A stretch of 42,587 nt of DNA from Bacteroidaceae bacterium (GTDB lineage: Bacteria > Bacteroidota > Bacteroidia > Bacteroidales > Bacteroidaceae). The notes below the pieces were generated by a model. It saw nothing but the letters and a program-made list of their open reading frames with translations. It was not told the DNA's origin and searched no databases. Where the stretch lies: positions 1-42,587 of the forward strand of contig JAGAAS010000101.1 in the NCBI GenBank assembly GCA_017615125.1, in the 5' to 3' direction. The number at the start of each line of letters is the position of its first letter. The first letter of the stretch is position 1. Positions 42,505 through 42,587 of this stretch are shown one piece after another. The translations under genes were made by a program, and so were the position numbers.

Positions 42505-42587
42505 GATTTTTTTCTTTGACTTCGGAGGTCGATCAACGCGTTGATCGAGGTCTGCCAACGCGTTGATCGACGTCGACCCACGCGGTG
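42505..42587 (+). repeat. CAACGYGTTGA palindromic repeat, copy 2, cut by the window end
   Basis: CGATCAACGCGTTGATCG (42530-42547) is a perfect 18-bp palindrome, followed by AGGTCTGCC, a second AACGCGTTGATCGA (42557-42570) and CGTCGACCCACGCGGTG at the window end. The upstream GATTTTTTTCTTTGACTTCGG resembles the DNA before copy 1 (24977-25036). The repeat period is about 22-23 bases and may continue beyond the window. Confidence 0.85.

Noticed and set aside
1-42587. tRNA, rRNA, integrase, transposase or phage genes
   Set aside because: I looked for conserved tRNA arms, long RNA-like stretches and mobile-element protein motifs and found none. Only small non-coding repeats are seen.

Overview
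The window is chromosomal DNA from an anaerobic, probably gut- or mouth-associated member of the Bacteroidales, with Prevotellaceae or Bacteroidaceae most likely. The evidence is: lipoproteins with short signal peptides followed by Cys; Bacteroidetes-type promoters (-7 box TAnnTTTG, in places with TTTG or TTG 19-20 nt upstream); few Shine-Dalgarno sites; a PorE-type lipoprotein of the type IX secretion system; an XepCAB-like efflux operon with its PG0541-family partner; an Lnb-like lipoprotein N-acyltransferase; and a SusA-like GH13 enzyme. I see no phage, integrase, transposase, CRISPR array, rRNA or tRNA. Genes are moderately GC-rich, while the gaps are strikingly A/T-rich and full of repeats.

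Layout: 1-670 is non-coding with a perfect A/T palindrome and several repeats. 671-4342 (minus) holds a membrane-anchored coiled-coil protein behind valS; prs and a thioredoxin-like lipoprotein follow on the plus strand (4567-6781). 6918-12290 (minus) carries a small secreted protein, porE, topB, a DUF2752 membrane protein and a zinc-ribbon/TM2 protein. A GH51 arabinofuranosidase (minus) is divergent from a plus-strand anaerobic module: a glycyl-radical enzyme matching trans-4-hydroxy-L-proline dehydratase (HypD) plus its radical-SAM activase, behind a leader of about 200 nt with hairpins.

18951-24805 (minus) contains a PurF homologue that has lost its glutaminase active site, then the cluster hpt-adk-obg-(65-residue protein)-flavin-binding protein-S41 peptidase. 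25225-34005 is an envelope/secretion region: the Lnb-like protein overlaps a degenerate alkaline-phosphatase-fold protein, then come a PepSY-like lipoprotein (minus), secA, a DUF6340 lipoprotein and an acidic protein. 34330-40295 is a TolC-MFP-RND efflux operon with its small PG0541-family partner. 40337-42328 is a GH13 lipoprotein.

The main points of interest are two families of intergenic repeats. One is an A/T-rich hairpin element with seven copies in 42 kb, in both orientations and in every type of intergenic gap; two of its copies carry tandem 21-bp units built on TCTCGCGAGA. The other is a CAACGYGTTGA palindromic repeat with two copies, the second cut by the window end. Two enzyme-family members also stand out for losing catalytic residues while their folds stay intact: the PurF-like protein and the phosphatase-like protein.
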